NCBI GenBank assembly: GCA_028287505.1
Contig: JAQBPN010000011.1
Location: forward strand, 53,077 to 117,076
DNA from: Fibrobacterota bacterium
GTDB taxonomy: Bacteria; Fibrobacterota; Fibrobacteria; UBA11236
Length of the DNA: 64,000 nucleotides
Direction: 5' to 3'
Shown: piece by piece, positions 8,466-16,922 of the stretch
Numbering within the stretch: the first letter of the stretch is position 1
How the letters are laid out: each line of letters begins with the position of its first letter
The notes under the pieces: model-generated
Told to the model about the DNA's origin: nothing
The model's input: only the letters and a program-made list of their open reading frames with translations
Database searches by the model: none
Position numbers and translations under genes: made by a program

Positions 8466-9666
8466 AGGTTTCCAACAATCTCCGGGCACAGGCCTCCGGA
8501 GCGAACTCCGCCCGGACGCCGGCCGCAACTTCCCGCATGCTCTCCGGAATCTCCCGATCCCGCCGCATACATTCTCTTATTTTTTGGGCCAGAAATGCGC
8601 TGTTTTCCACCGGAAACAGCATCCCGCGCCCCGGCCGATCGATGATTTCCGGAATGCCGCCCACGTCGCTTCCCAGCAGGTAGCACCCGCGGGAAAGCCC
8701 TTCCAGGGCCGCGTAGGGATAGTTCTCCATCAGGGAGGGCAGGATCAGCACCCCCGCCCAATCATAATGGCGGAACATCCTGGCGTGGTCGCAGGGACCG
8801 GCGTATTCCAGTTCGTACCCATGCCGCCCGGCCACGGTATTTCCGGTGCGGTGGGTCTCGAAAAAATCGATGCACTTCACGTCCAGTTCCCGGGTGGGCG
8901 GATACATGTGCCCGACCACCCTCAGGGTGATTCCCTGGGCCTCCGATCCCAAATCGTCCAGGGCCTTGAGAAGGACCTGCAGGCCCTTGCGATGCTCCAC
9001 CCGGCCCACGTACAAAAGGTTGGCGGTGCGTTTGGCGCTCCAATCGATGGGATCGTCCCAGAGCATCAGGGGATTCCGGTTGACCTTCACTTCCCGTCCC
9101 AGTCCCAGGGTCTTCCGCACATAGTCCCCGGCCATGTATTCGCTGGGGGAAACCAGCAGGTCCGCCCTCAGGCAGGCTTTGCGTTGGAGGGCGAGCAACA
9201 AACGCCGTTCCAGGAAGTTGTCGGCATACGCGTCCATCCAACCCGTATGCACGCGACAGACCAGGCGGGGGCGCCGGGATCCCGACCCGGCAGGGAAGAA
9301 AGCCCCTTCTCCGGCGGTCTCGGGAAACTCCCAGGCATCGAACGTTCCCGGATCCAACTGCGTGGCCAGATATTGTGCGGCCGTGCGCGCCCAGGTGAGG
9401 GCGTCTAGATAATGCGGCAGGGTGCGGCGATACCAGGCGCGGTATGGATAGAAAGGTCTTCCTTCGGGAAAATGGTGGTTCAACATGGGGACGCGGTGGA
9501 CCGTGACGCCCCGTTGCAAAACCACCTGGGATTCCGGCCCGTTGCAGACCACGTGGACTTCGTGGCCGCCGCGGGCCAGCAGCTCCGCGGCCGCCGCGGA
9601 ATAAGTGGCGATGCCTCCCACGTGGGTGAGGGGGGGATATTCCCGCGACAGGATGCCTATTTTCAT
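8431..9666 (-). CDS. Glycosyltransferase family 4
   Basis: A 411-residue GT-B enzyme. The N-terminus, MKIGILSREYPPLTHVGGIA, carries the typical GT4 Gly-Gly acceptor loop, followed by HEVHVVCNGPES. The C-terminal domain has NLLYVGRVEHRKGLQVLL, LRVVGHMYPP, and LPSLMENYPYAALEGLSRG, where the Glu of E-N-Y-P-Y-A-A-L-E is the conserved nucleotide-sugar contact. A loop of about 30 residues between GHMYPP and LEYAGPC is longer than usual. ATGA overlap with the upstream gene. Specific sugar not predictable. Confidence 0.88.
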   Translation of the reverse strand: MKIGILSREYPPLTHVGGIATYSAAAAELLARGGHEVHVVCNGPESQVVLQRGVTVHRVPMLNHHFPEGRPFYPYRAWYRRTLPHYLDALTWARTAAQYLATQLDPGTFDAWEFPETAGEGAFFPAGSGSRRPRLVCRVHTGWMDAYADNFLERRLLLALQRKACLRADLLVSPSEYMAGDYVRKTLGLGREVKVNRNPLMLWDDPIDWSAKRTANLLYVGRVEHRKGLQVLLKALDDLGSEAQGITLRVVGHMYPPTRELDVKCIDFFETHRTGNTVAGRHGYELEYAGPCDHARMFRHYDWAGVLILPSLMENYPYAALEGLSRGCYLLGSDVGGIPEIIDRPGRGMLFPVENSAFLAQKIRECMRRDREIPESMREVAAGVRAEFAPEACARRLLETYGPNLAERDRG

Positions 9667-10934
9667 CGCGGCTCCAGCGCGCGCCGCCACGCGTCCAGCA
9701 ATTGTCCCGGAATGGCTCCGCGCCGTTCCAGAAGGTAGGCCGCCTGGGCCGCCAAGGCTGTCCGGGCGGCTCCGGAACAATGGGCCCGCAAGGCGTTCAG
9801 CCAATCCTCTTCGTCCCCGGGTCCGGGCGAAAGCGCGCCCGTGATTTCCGCCACCGCCCGCATTTCCCCCGTGGCCGATCCGATGCAGGCGAGCCCGGCC
9901 GCCATGCCCTCGAAGTAGACATAAGGGCTGTTCTCCCAAAGCGAGGGCGCAACCAGGGCTGTGAACCGACGGAACAATGCCGGGCGCCCTTCCGGCGGGC
10001 AGGGAGGTTCCCATTGGATCCGCGGCCGGATGGACGAGGGCTGGGATTCGATCAGGTATCTGATCGCGGCGGTGTAGGGACCGGGCGGGGCGCCGCCCAC
10101 CAAGGTCAGGAACGCATAGGGCTGTTCCGCGGCCAGGCGTATGAATGCCCTTATCAGGACCAGAACGCCTTTCCGTTCCTCCACCCTCCCCAGGTAGAGA
10201 AACCGGTCCGGGACGATGCGCGTGGGCCTGGGGGCGTTGCGTTCGGCGGTCTCGGCGGGATCGACATCGGCGGCGGTCCAGCCCGAATCCCCTTCCGGGG
10301 GTAACGTGTAGGGTTCCGGTACCTTGTCCGGTACGTGATTGGGGATTTGCGGGCCTTCCCCGCCCGGCGGCAAGGGATTGGGAACATGCTCCCAACCCGT
10401 CACCCATTGTAACTTTTCCCGCATGAACCGGGCCGAAGGCACCGTGATCCGCCCCGCCCGCCGGAGGCAGTCCTTTTCCCGCCAAACGCCCAATCGGGCC
10501 GCCAAGCGTTCCGGAAGCCTTCCGGCGCGCCGGTGGGTCACCAGGAAATCCGGAGTATGCACGCGCAGGATTATGCGGGACTTGAGCGCCGGGTTGCGCA
10601 GCGCGAAAAATCCGTATCCCAGAAAGTCCGCGAACTCATAAACCCTGTCCGGCGAATCCCCGGATTGCAGTTCCGCGTTCAGCCAACAGGCGTGTTCCCA
10701 AAGGACGTTCTGGGCGTACCCCAATCGGTAGGCCAGGCCGCGAATGGGCCTGCGCAACCAGGGCTTGCGCCCGATGGGGAATGCGGTCTCCCCGGGGTAG
10801 GCCAAGGCGTTGTGGGTATACACGCGGGAGGAATGGCCGGCCTCCCGGCAGATTCCCAGGGCCAGGCGGATATAGGTCCGGATGCCCCCGCCGGCCGCGT
10901 CCGGAGGCTCCGGATCGATGAATACGACTTCCAT
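9663..10934 (-). CDS. Glycosyltransferase family 4 with Pro-rich interdomain insert
   Basis: A 423-residue GT-B glycosyltransferase. It begins MEVVFIDPEPPDAAGGGIRTY (acceptor loop); the C-terminal half has RFLYLGRVEERKGVLVL, LTLVGGAPPG and SLWENSPYVYFEGMAAG, the nucleotide-sugar region. The ATG at 10934 begins 1 nt after the flippase stop; an upstream ATG at 10952 would add MRISGD but overlap the flippase gene. An unusual feature is the linker between the two domains, about residues 189-240, which is Pro/Gly-rich and roughly 35 residues longer than normal. Role in repeat-unit synthesis is inferred from the operon. Confidence 0.86.
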   Translation of the reverse strand: MEVVFIDPEPPDAAGGGIRTYIRLALGICREAGHSSRVYTHNALAYPGETAFPIGRKPWLRRPIRGLAYRLGYAQNVLWEHACWLNAELQSGDSPDRVYEFADFLGYGFFALRNPALKSRIILRVHTPDFLVTHRRAGRLPERLAARLGVWREKDCLRRAGRITVPSARFMREKLQWVTGWEHVPNPLPPGGEGPQIPNHVPDKVPEPYTLPPEGDSGWTAADVDPAETAERNAPRPTRIVPDRFLYLGRVEERKGVLVLIRAFIRLAAEQPYAFLTLVGGAPPGPYTAAIRYLIESQPSSIRPRIQWEPPCPPEGRPALFRRFTALVAPSLWENSPYVYFEGMAAGLACIGSATGEMRAVAEITGALSPGPGDEEDWLNALRAHCSGAARTALAAQAAYLLERRGAIPGQLLDAWRRALEPR

Positions 10935-10935
10935 G

Positions 10936-12594
10936 TCACCGGATATCCGCATCGGTTGCGGGCGCGAGAACGCGCTTGCCCGGCGCCGAGAGTTTGCGGG
11001 CGAGCATCCAGGTGAGGGGGCGGGGCAGGAACCGGTGCACGGCCGCCAGGATGCGGCGATCGTCTTCCTGGGGCTTGAACAGCGCCAGGGTCAGGCCCAG
11101 GTAGAAGATTCCGGCCACGGCGCAGGAGAAGATGAGGCGGACTCCGCGGCTCCCCAACAGGATGTCGAAGTCATGGCCGGTATATTCCATCAGGAGCATC
11201 TGCGTGGGCTGGAACAGGGAGAACGCGGGGCTTTCTATCCGCAGCAGGGTGGACATCACCACGATCATCAGGGCCGTGGCGCCGGCGCATTTGCCCCAGG
11301 CTCCCCAGGGTATGCTCAGGTCCATGGTCCGGGTGGTGTAGATGAAACCCCCGATCACGCCGAGCGAAGTGGTGAAGGAATAGCAGAAGGCCGCTCCCCG
11401 GGCGCCGTATTTGGGGATGAGCCAGAAGCACAGGGCGATGTTGAGCACGGCCAGCACGGCTCCGTATTTGAGGATGAAGTTCTGCTTGTTGCTGGCGTAG
11501 ATGACCGCGGAGCCCGGTTGCGCCAGGGAGGAAAGCAGGGAGCCCGCGCACAGGATCTGGAAGCAATCCTTGGCTTCCGAATAGGCGTGCCCGTAGAAAA
11601 TGACGATGAGTTCGTAGGCGGCCATGAAACAGACCGCCACGGTGGGGAACACGAAGAAGGCCGAATACCGCAAGGCATGGCGGTAGGTCTTCTTCATCTT
11701 GTCGTATTCCATGCGTCCGTGGTGCTCGGCGGAAAGGGGCAGCAGGATTCGCCACATGAGGTTGGGAAGGGTGCCGGTCAATTTGACGATCAGGTTCTGG
11801 GCCAGATTGTAGTAGGCGATTTGCGGGGCCAGGCAATAGCGGCCCAGGAAGTAATTCTCCGAGCGGGACCAGACCACCAAATCCACGAAATGGATGCCGA
11901 TGGAGGAACGGTTGTATTCCAGGATTTCCTTTTTCCATTTCCCATCGCTCGGCTGGAAGCGGAACCAGCCCCGGAGCAGGCCTTCCCGGCGCGCGGCGAA
12001 GTAGAAGAAGCCGAGGTTGACCACGGCGAAAAGCAGATTGATCCAGAACAGGGACACCAGTCCGTACCCGTTCATCATCACGTAGACCTTGAGCAGCAGG
12101 GCCAAAGGCGTCACCGTCAGGGAATGGACGGTCTGGTAGCGGAAGATCTGCGCCCCTTCCAGGGTGGCGGAAAAGATGGCGGTCTGGATGCCGGGGGTGA
12201 TGGCCATGAACGCCAGCATGAATATCCAGGTCTGTTTGGCGGAGAAATAATGGTCCGCGATGCTGGATGCCATGAACATCAGTCCGATGCTGGTGACCAG
12301 GGCGATGGCGAACTCCACGTAGAAGATGAAGCGTACGGCGGACAGGACGTCCGCGTCCCGGCCTTCGGCGCGGAACTGGGCGGTGAATTTGGTGATGGAG
12401 GTGATGAAGCCCAGGGAGATGACCACGGAGACCGTGCCCGCGAACCATTGCACCTGGTGGAAAACGCCAAGGTCGTTGGGACCCAGGTTGCGGGCCATGA
12501 CCACGGAGGCGGCCATGCCCAACACGAAGGACACGGCGTTGGAGCACAGGAAGTGGACTATGTTCCGGGCGACCTTGCCGAGAGTGACCGACAT
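10936..12594 (-). CDS. Polysaccharide flippase (Wzx-like, MOP superfamily)
   Basis: A 552-residue integral membrane protein with about 14 predicted helices, the topology of Wzx/RfbX-type flippases that move undecaprenyl-linked oligosaccharides across the inner membrane. The N-terminus has VARNIVHFLCSNAVSF and VVMARNLGPNDLGVFHQVQW, the typical 'ArxLGpxxyGxf' family signature. It is longer than the usual 420-500 residues because of a C-terminal extension that ends in a basic cytoplasmic tail. It is the first gene after the hairpin-containing gap that separates the export genes from the assembly genes, and it leads the glycosyltransferase set. Confidence 0.88.
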   Translation of the reverse strand: MSVTLGKVARNIVHFLCSNAVSFVLGMAASVVMARNLGPNDLGVFHQVQWFAGTVSVVISLGFITSITKFTAQFRAEGRDADVLSAVRFIFYVEFAIALVTSIGLMFMASSIADHYFSAKQTWIFMLAFMAITPGIQTAIFSATLEGAQIFRYQTVHSLTVTPLALLLKVYVMMNGYGLVSLFWINLLFAVVNLGFFYFAARREGLLRGWFRFQPSDGKWKKEILEYNRSSIGIHFVDLVVWSRSENYFLGRYCLAPQIAYYNLAQNLIVKLTGTLPNLMWRILLPLSAEHHGRMEYDKMKKTYRHALRYSAFFVFPTVAVCFMAAYELIVIFYGHAYSEAKDCFQILCAGSLLSSLAQPGSAVIYASNKQNFILKYGAVLAVLNIALCFWLIPKYGARGAAFCYSFTTSLGVIGGFIYTTRTMDLSIPWGAWGKCAGATALMIVVMSTLLRIESPAFSLFQPTQMLLMEYTGHDFDILLGSRGVRLIFSCAVAGIFYLGLTLALFKPQEDDRRILAAVHRFLPRPLTWMLARKLSAPGKRVLAPATDADIR

Positions 12595-12615
12595 GGGAAG
12601 CCCCTACGGGGAGAA

Positions 12616-12716
12616 TGCAAAAGTCAAAGTGCAAAGTGCAAAATTCAAAATTGAAGAAGGAAGAAAGGAGCTTCGATCCGCCTCTTCACTTTGCACTTTG
12701 CACTTTGACTTTTGCA
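12616..12716. repeat. Perfect 27-bp inverted repeat between wzc-like and wzx-like genes
   Basis: The left arm at 12616-12642 and the right arm at 12690-12716 are exact reverse complements, with a 47-nt loop. The arms are built from repeated CAAAGTG / CACTTTG units. The element lies in the 133-nt gap between the tyrosine kinase stop and the flippase start, so the transcript would carry a long hairpin in mid-operon. A related unit occurs at 15791-15820. Confidence 0.9.
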
Positions 12717-12727
12717 CTTTGAACTCT

Positions 12728-14881
12728 CTAATCCTTCTTCGCGAGATAATTGTGGTAGTAGTGCTTGTAGTACCCGTACGAGCTGTAGCCCTTGGTGATG
12801 TCCACGTCGTTGAGGATGCAGCCGAGGACCCGGGCGTTCACGTTGCGCAGGGCCTGCAGCGTGCGCGAGCTGACCGTCAGGCTCGTCTTGTTGGCGCGGA
12901 TCACCAGCACCACTCCGTCCAGCTTGGTGGCCAGGATGGCGGCGTCGGTCACGGCGATGACGGGCGGGGTGTCGAACAGGATGTACCGGTAGCGCTTCTT
13001 AAGCTCTTCCAGGAAATGATCCATCTTCTTGGAGCCCAGCAGCTCGGCCGGGTTGGGCATATAGGCCCCGGCGGTCATGACCTTCAGATTGGTGCCGGGA
13101 ATCTCCCGGCAGACTTCGTCGATGGTGTTGGTGCCCGCGAACAGCTCGCCGAAGCCGGGTCCGCGATCGAAACCGAAAAGGTGATGGTTCACGGGACGGC
13201 GCAAATCGGTGTCGATGACCAGGGTGGGCTCGCCTTGCTGCGCGAAGGAGAGCGCCGTATTGGCCATGGTCAGCGACTTGCCTTCGCCGGGACCGCTGCT
13301 GGTGATGAGCAGGGTCTGGATGATCTTGTCCGGGCTGGAGAATACGATGTTGGTGCGCAGGGAGCGGTAGGCTTCCGCCACCACGCTTTCCTCGTTCTGC
13401 GGACCCATCATCAGGCCCGGGTACTTGTTGCGGACCTGCTGCTTCTTCCCCTTGGTGAAGGTGCGCTTGACCTCCAGATCGGATTTCTTGGGCACGATGT
13501 GGGGAATGGTCCCCAGCAGGGTGAGGGCAAGCTGCTTCTCCACGTCGTCCGGGGATTTGACGGTATCGTCCATGAACTCCCGCAGGATGCTCAGGCCGAT
13601 GCCGATGGCGAGACCCACCACCAGGGAGACCGCGTAGAAGATGATGTCCCTGCGGGGGACAGGTTCGGTGGGCACCTGGGCGGCGTCCACCAGCTTCAGG
13701 CCGCCGGATTTGGATTCCATCTGGATGACGGCGTCTTCCAGCCGCTCGGACAGGCGCTGATAGGTGGCGACGTACCGGGACAGCAGGTTGTCGAGCTGGG
13801 TGAGTTCGAATTCCTCCTGGCCCAGCTTGGGATGCCCTTCGCGGTAATTCACGATGGCGCGCTTGAAGGCGTCCAGGCGGGCGCGCTTCATGTTCATTTC
13901 CGATTCGGAGGAGTTCACCTCCTTGCGGATGGCCTGCCATTGGTTCAGCATGCCGATGTCCTGCTGGGTTTCATTTCCCCGCGAGAGCCTGGCGAGCGTG
14001 GTTTCCAGGGCGGCCATGTCCTGGCTCAGCTTGCTGTCGGGCGTCAGGGTGATGCCCAACCGCATCATCTTTTCCTTTTCCTTCTCGTAGATCTTCATCT
14101 GGGCGTGCATGGAATCGAGCGCCTTTTCGCCGCCGCCTCCCGCGGGCTTGTTGATGATGTTGTCCAGGGTCTTGAAGTAGCTGCGCTTGGCTTCCAGGTT
14201 GGCCTTGTCCAGTTCGAACTTTACCAGTTCGTCCTGGTAGTTCTTTTCCAGGGCGGTGAGTCCGGCCGCGTCGCCGATGCTTTGCAGGCTGGAAATGTCC
14301 GACTTGCGGTTCCGTTCCACCTGGATTTCGTCGCGCTTCTTCACGCACACTTCGATCTGCTCTTTGATGGCCTGGATGGCCTTGTCGGCTTCTTCGTTCT
14401 CCACCTTGCGGCAGAACACGATCAGGCTGTCGGTGGCGGTTTTCACCAGGGCATAGCTGAGCGCGGGCGAAATGGTCTTGCTCGTCAGAGTGATGAAGGA
14501 TTCCACGCTGCCTTCGCCCACGGCCAGGTTCTGGGTGATGTATTCCTTCTGCTTCCGGATGACTCCGGCCTTGGCCAGCTCTCCCGCCGTGCCCTGCACC
14601 ATGCGGTCCAGGAAGGCCTGGCTCTGGAAGATGGCGCGGTAGAAGCCGATGTTCTTGGCGCTGGAACTGTTGTCCAGCAGCACCGAGGCGGCGTTCACGG
14701 GCTTTTCGTCCATCACCAGCTGGGCGGACGTGATGTAATAGTCGGGCAGATGCTTGATGAACCACCAGGTGGGGCCCAGGAACGCGGCTATGGAGAACAG
14801 CAGGATGTACCGGCCCTTGACCAGGAGCCGGAAGTAATCGCCGAACGCGAGTTCGCGCTGTCCCTTGACCGGTTCGCTCAT
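12728..14881 (-). CDS. Chain-length determinant / tyrosine autokinase (Wzc-like)
   Basis: A 717-residue polysaccharide co-polymerase fused to a BY-kinase. The N-terminal part has a membrane helix near residues 30-50, a long periplasmic coiled-coil region, and a second helix near residues 405-425. The cytoplasmic kinase shows Walker A (SSGPGEGKS), Walker A' (LVIDTDLRRP) and Walker B (YILFDTPPV). The C-terminus carries a tyrosine cluster: Tyr699, 702, 704, 705, 708, 709 and 712. Such clusters are trans-phosphorylated in Wzc and control polymer length and export together with the Wza channel and the polymerase. The ATG at 14881 forms ATGA with the Wza-like stop. Both partners expected for a Wzy-dependent pathway are present nearby. 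Confidence 0.95.
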   Translation of the reverse strand: MSEPVKGQRELAFGDYFRLLVKGRYILLFSIAAFLGPTWWFIKHLPDYYITSAQLVMDEKPVNAASVLLDNSSSAKNIGFYRAIFQSQAFLDRMVQGTAGELAKAGVIRKQKEYITQNLAVGEGSVESFITLTSKTISPALSYALVKTATDSLIVFCRKVENEEADKAIQAIKEQIEVCVKKRDEIQVERNRKSDISSLQSIGDAAGLTALEKNYQDELVKFELDKANLEAKRSYFKTLDNIINKPAGGGGEKALDSMHAQMKIYEKEKEKMMRLGITLTPDSKLSQDMAALETTLARLSRGNETQQDIGMLNQWQAIRKEVNSSESEMNMKRARLDAFKRAIVNYREGHPKLGQEEFELTQLDNLLSRYVATYQRLSERLEDAVIQMESKSGGLKLVDAAQVPTEPVPRRDIIFYAVSLVVGLAIGIGLSILREFMDDTVKSPDDVEKQLALTLLGTIPHIVPKKSDLEVKRTFTKGKKQQVRNKYPGLMMGPQNEESVVAEAYRSLRTNIVFSSPDKIIQTLLITSSGPGEGKSLTMANTALSFAQQGEPTLVIDTDLRRPVNHHLFGFDRGPGFGELFAGTNTIDEVCREIPGTNLKVMTAGAYMPNPAELLGSKKMDHFLEELKKRYRYILFDTPPVIAVTDAAILATKLDGVVLVIRANKTSLTVSSRTLQALRNVNARVLGCILNDVDITKGYSSYGYYKHYYHNYLAKKD

Positions 14882-15786
14882 TTTTTCAGCACCGAGGAGA
14901 TGACGAACCAGGCCGTGAGCAGGGCGACGATGTCGCGCGCCATCTCCAGAGTCTTGGTCCAGGTGATGGTTTTGCCGTAGACGATCATCATATCGCCTTC
15001 CGCGAGCAGGGGCAGGTCCTCGGTTTTTCCGTTGTCGATGAACTTCTGCATGTCCAGCAGGAAGTCCGCCCTCTGGCCTCCGGGACTGCTGATGATGCGC
15101 ACCTTGGACATGTTGGCGTCGGCCGCGGGTCCGCCCGCAAGGTAGAGCATGTCGAACACGGAGGCGGCTTCTCCTATGGGATAGAAGCCGGGCTTGTTGA
15201 CCGATCCCAGGATCTTCACGTACTTGGACTTCTTGGACGAAAGCAGGATGATGCGGTCCCCGTCCATCAGGCCCGGCAGCAGGGTCAGATCGCCGGAGTT
15301 CAGGAACTTCTGCAGGTCATAGTAGCTGGCGTTCTCATCGCCCTGGTTCTTGTGGACGATCTTCACCCGGTTCAGATCCGCGGTTTCGATGTTGCCGCCG
15401 GCCGCCAGCAGCACTTCCTGCAGGCTGGCCTTGGGCGGGACCAGCACCAGTCCGGGCTTCTTCACCTGTCCCAGGATGTACAGGGTGATGGGGTTTTCCG
15501 TCAGCACGCTCACCAGCACCATCGGCGATTCGATCATCTTCGCCAGCTTGTAGGTGAGGATGTCCTGCAATTCGCTGGTGGTCTTGTCCACCACGGATGC
15601 GTCCTGGTAGAGCGGGTAATCGATGGTGCCGTTGTCGTTGACGCGGACGATCTGGGAAAGATCCTTGTCGCTCTTCACCACGATGTTGAGCATCATGCCG
15701 GCCTTGATGACCGTGGCCTGCACTCTGGACGCGAAAAGGCAGATTGAAAAAAGCAAAATGGACAACCGAAGAATGGGGAGGCGCAT
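14878..15786 (-). CDS. Polysaccharide export protein (Wza-like, SLBB domains)
   Basis: A secreted export protein of about 302 residues. It has a signal peptide (hydrophobic LSILLFSICLFA then RVQA), the Poly_export region (IKAGMMLNIVVKSDKDLS...NGTIDYPLY) and two SLBB-type beta-grasp repeats (LYILGQVKKPGLVLVP and VKILGSVNKPGFYPIG). It ends with a hydrophobic helix (IVALLTAWFVISSVL), like the membrane-spanning end of Wza. There is no lipobox Cys, unlike E. coli Wza. I start at the ATG at 15786, directly before the signal peptide; an ATG at 15825 would add 13 residues encoded by a copy of the CAAAGTG repeat and is therefore less likely. It is coupled by ATGA to the tyrosine kinase. Confidence 0.9.
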   Translation of the reverse strand: MRLPILRLSILLFSICLFASRVQATVIKAGMMLNIVVKSDKDLSQIVRVNDNGTIDYPLYQDASVVDKTTSELQDILTYKLAKMIESPMVLVSVLTENPITLYILGQVKKPGLVLVPPKASLQEVLLAAGGNIETADLNRVKIVHKNQGDENASYYDLQKFLNSGDLTLLPGLMDGDRIILLSSKKSKYVKILGSVNKPGFYPIGEAASVFDMLYLAGGPAADANMSKVRIISSPGGQRADFLLDMQKFIDNGKTEDLPLLAEGDMMIVYGKTITWTKTLEMARDIVALLTAWFVISSVLKK

Positions 15787-15790
15787 TCCG

Positions 15791-15820
15791 CTTACACTTT
15801 GCACTTTGGATTTCGCATTT
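15791..15820. repeat. CAAAGTG-type repeat unit before the wza-like gene
   Basis: On the minus strand this stretch reads as a close match to the left arm of the 12616-12716 inverted repeat, sharing the central CAAAGTGCAAAGTG block. It directly precedes the preferred start codon of the export gene. No long second arm is present here. Confidence 0.6.
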
Positions 15821-15878
15821 TTCATATTGAATTCTATCCGGTCGCTTGCATCGATTATACTCCCTGGATCCGCAAAGC

Positions 15879-16922
15879 CTAGGCCGGCCTGAAGACAAAG
15901 GGTGATTTCATCTCCACGGGTCCGCCGCCGGACGGGGGGAATATCCAACGTTTGATGCGCCGAAGCAGCTCGGCGGTGAAATCAGGATCATCCAACGTGG
16001 TTTCGGAACGCAATATCGACACGTTGGACACGGTGCCATCCTCTTCGATAACAATAATTACGGTCACCTTGCCCTCCAGGGCAGGGTTGGATTTGAGTCT
16101 TTCTTCGTAGAGCATGCTCACCATGGATTGTTTCTTGTTGATGAAGGTGGCCACCTCGGTGGCGCTGCGATTGCCGGTGAATTTGGCGGAACGGTCCATC
16201 GCTTCCGGCTTTTCCGCCTCCGCCAAGCCTATTTTGCTCAGCGCGCTGCTCTTGGCGTTCTCGAATCCCTTCACCATCTTGTCGATTCCGGAGGTGGCGG
16301 CCACGTCTTCGCCCTTCGTGCGCGCGGGCGGGGTGCCGTCCTGGTTGAAATCGCCCTTCTTGCCGTCAATCTTGGTAAGTCCCTCGAGGTTTCCCAAGCG
16401 CGCGTCCAGATCGCCGAAACCGGCGAAGCCGTCCCCGCTGCTTCTTCCCTGGCGGCCCACCGCTTTTCCGGCCGATCCGGGGCCTTTGCCGGAAAGGATG
16501 GAAAGCACGGCCGCTTTGGTGATGCGCTCCTGGACCTTGCCTATCTGCTCGCTGACCGTATGCCGCGAGCGTTCGATGCGGGCGAATGCCGAGGCGTCGC
16601 CGGCCTTCGCCGGAGCGGCGGTGCGGGTCTTGGCGGGCTTGTTCTTGGCGGCTTCCGGCTTGAGTTCATCTCTCCCCAGGGGTTTGAGCGGCATGATGAT
16701 CTTGGAAACCCGGTCGGACAGGTCTTCCAGGGAGGGTTTGTTCAGGCCGCTGTAATCCACCGAGCGGATCCCCACCAGGATCAGGATGAACAACAGCAGG
16801 CACGCGGTGAAACTGGTGATGGAGGGCACGTCGATATGATCGAATATGCCGCCCCGGTAACCGGCTTTCGGTTCCTCCGGCTGCGCGGGCCTGGGTTTTT
16901 CCTTCAACTTTTCAGTCGACAT
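15879..16922 (-). CDS. AgmX/PglI C-terminal-domain (TonB-like) envelope protein
   Basis: A 347-residue protein with a cytoplasmic N-terminus rich in Pro and Lys, one membrane helix at about residues 38-55 (FTACLLLFILILVGI), a long low-complexity periplasmic region, and a C-terminal domain of about 95 residues. That domain resembles the AgmX/PglI and TonB-type ends: SALEGK-like lead-in, VTVIIVIEEDGTVSNVSI, then LLRRIKRWIFPPSGGG. In TolA/TonB-like systems such a protein transmits motor force across the periplasm. Its 11-nt overlap with the TolR-like gene indicates one transcription unit. AgmX and PglI are known from gliding motility of Myxococcus; a motility role here is an inference. Confidence 0.82.
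   Translation of the reverse strand: MSTEKLKEKPRPAQPEEPKAGYRGGIFDHIDVPSITSFTACLLLFILILVGIRSVDYSGLNKPSLEDLSDRVSKIIMPLKPLGRDELKPEAAKNKPAKTRTAAPAKAGDASAFARIERSRHTVSEQIGKVQERITKAAVLSILSGKGPGSAGKAVGRQGRSSGDGFAGFGDLDARLGNLEGLTKIDGKKGDFNQDGTPPARTKGEDVAATSGIDKMVKGFENAKSSALSKIGLAEAEKPEAMDRSAKFTGNRSATEVATFINKKQSMVSMLYEERLKSNPALEGKVTVIIVIEEDGTVSNVSILRSETTLDDPDFTAELLRRIKRWIFPPSGGGPVEMKSPFVFRPA

Noticed and set aside
10882..14980. Long plus-strand open frames opposite the flippase and tyrosine kinase genes
   Set aside because: The minus-strand proteins match known families over full length; the plus-strand translations are His/Gly/Gln-rich shadows.
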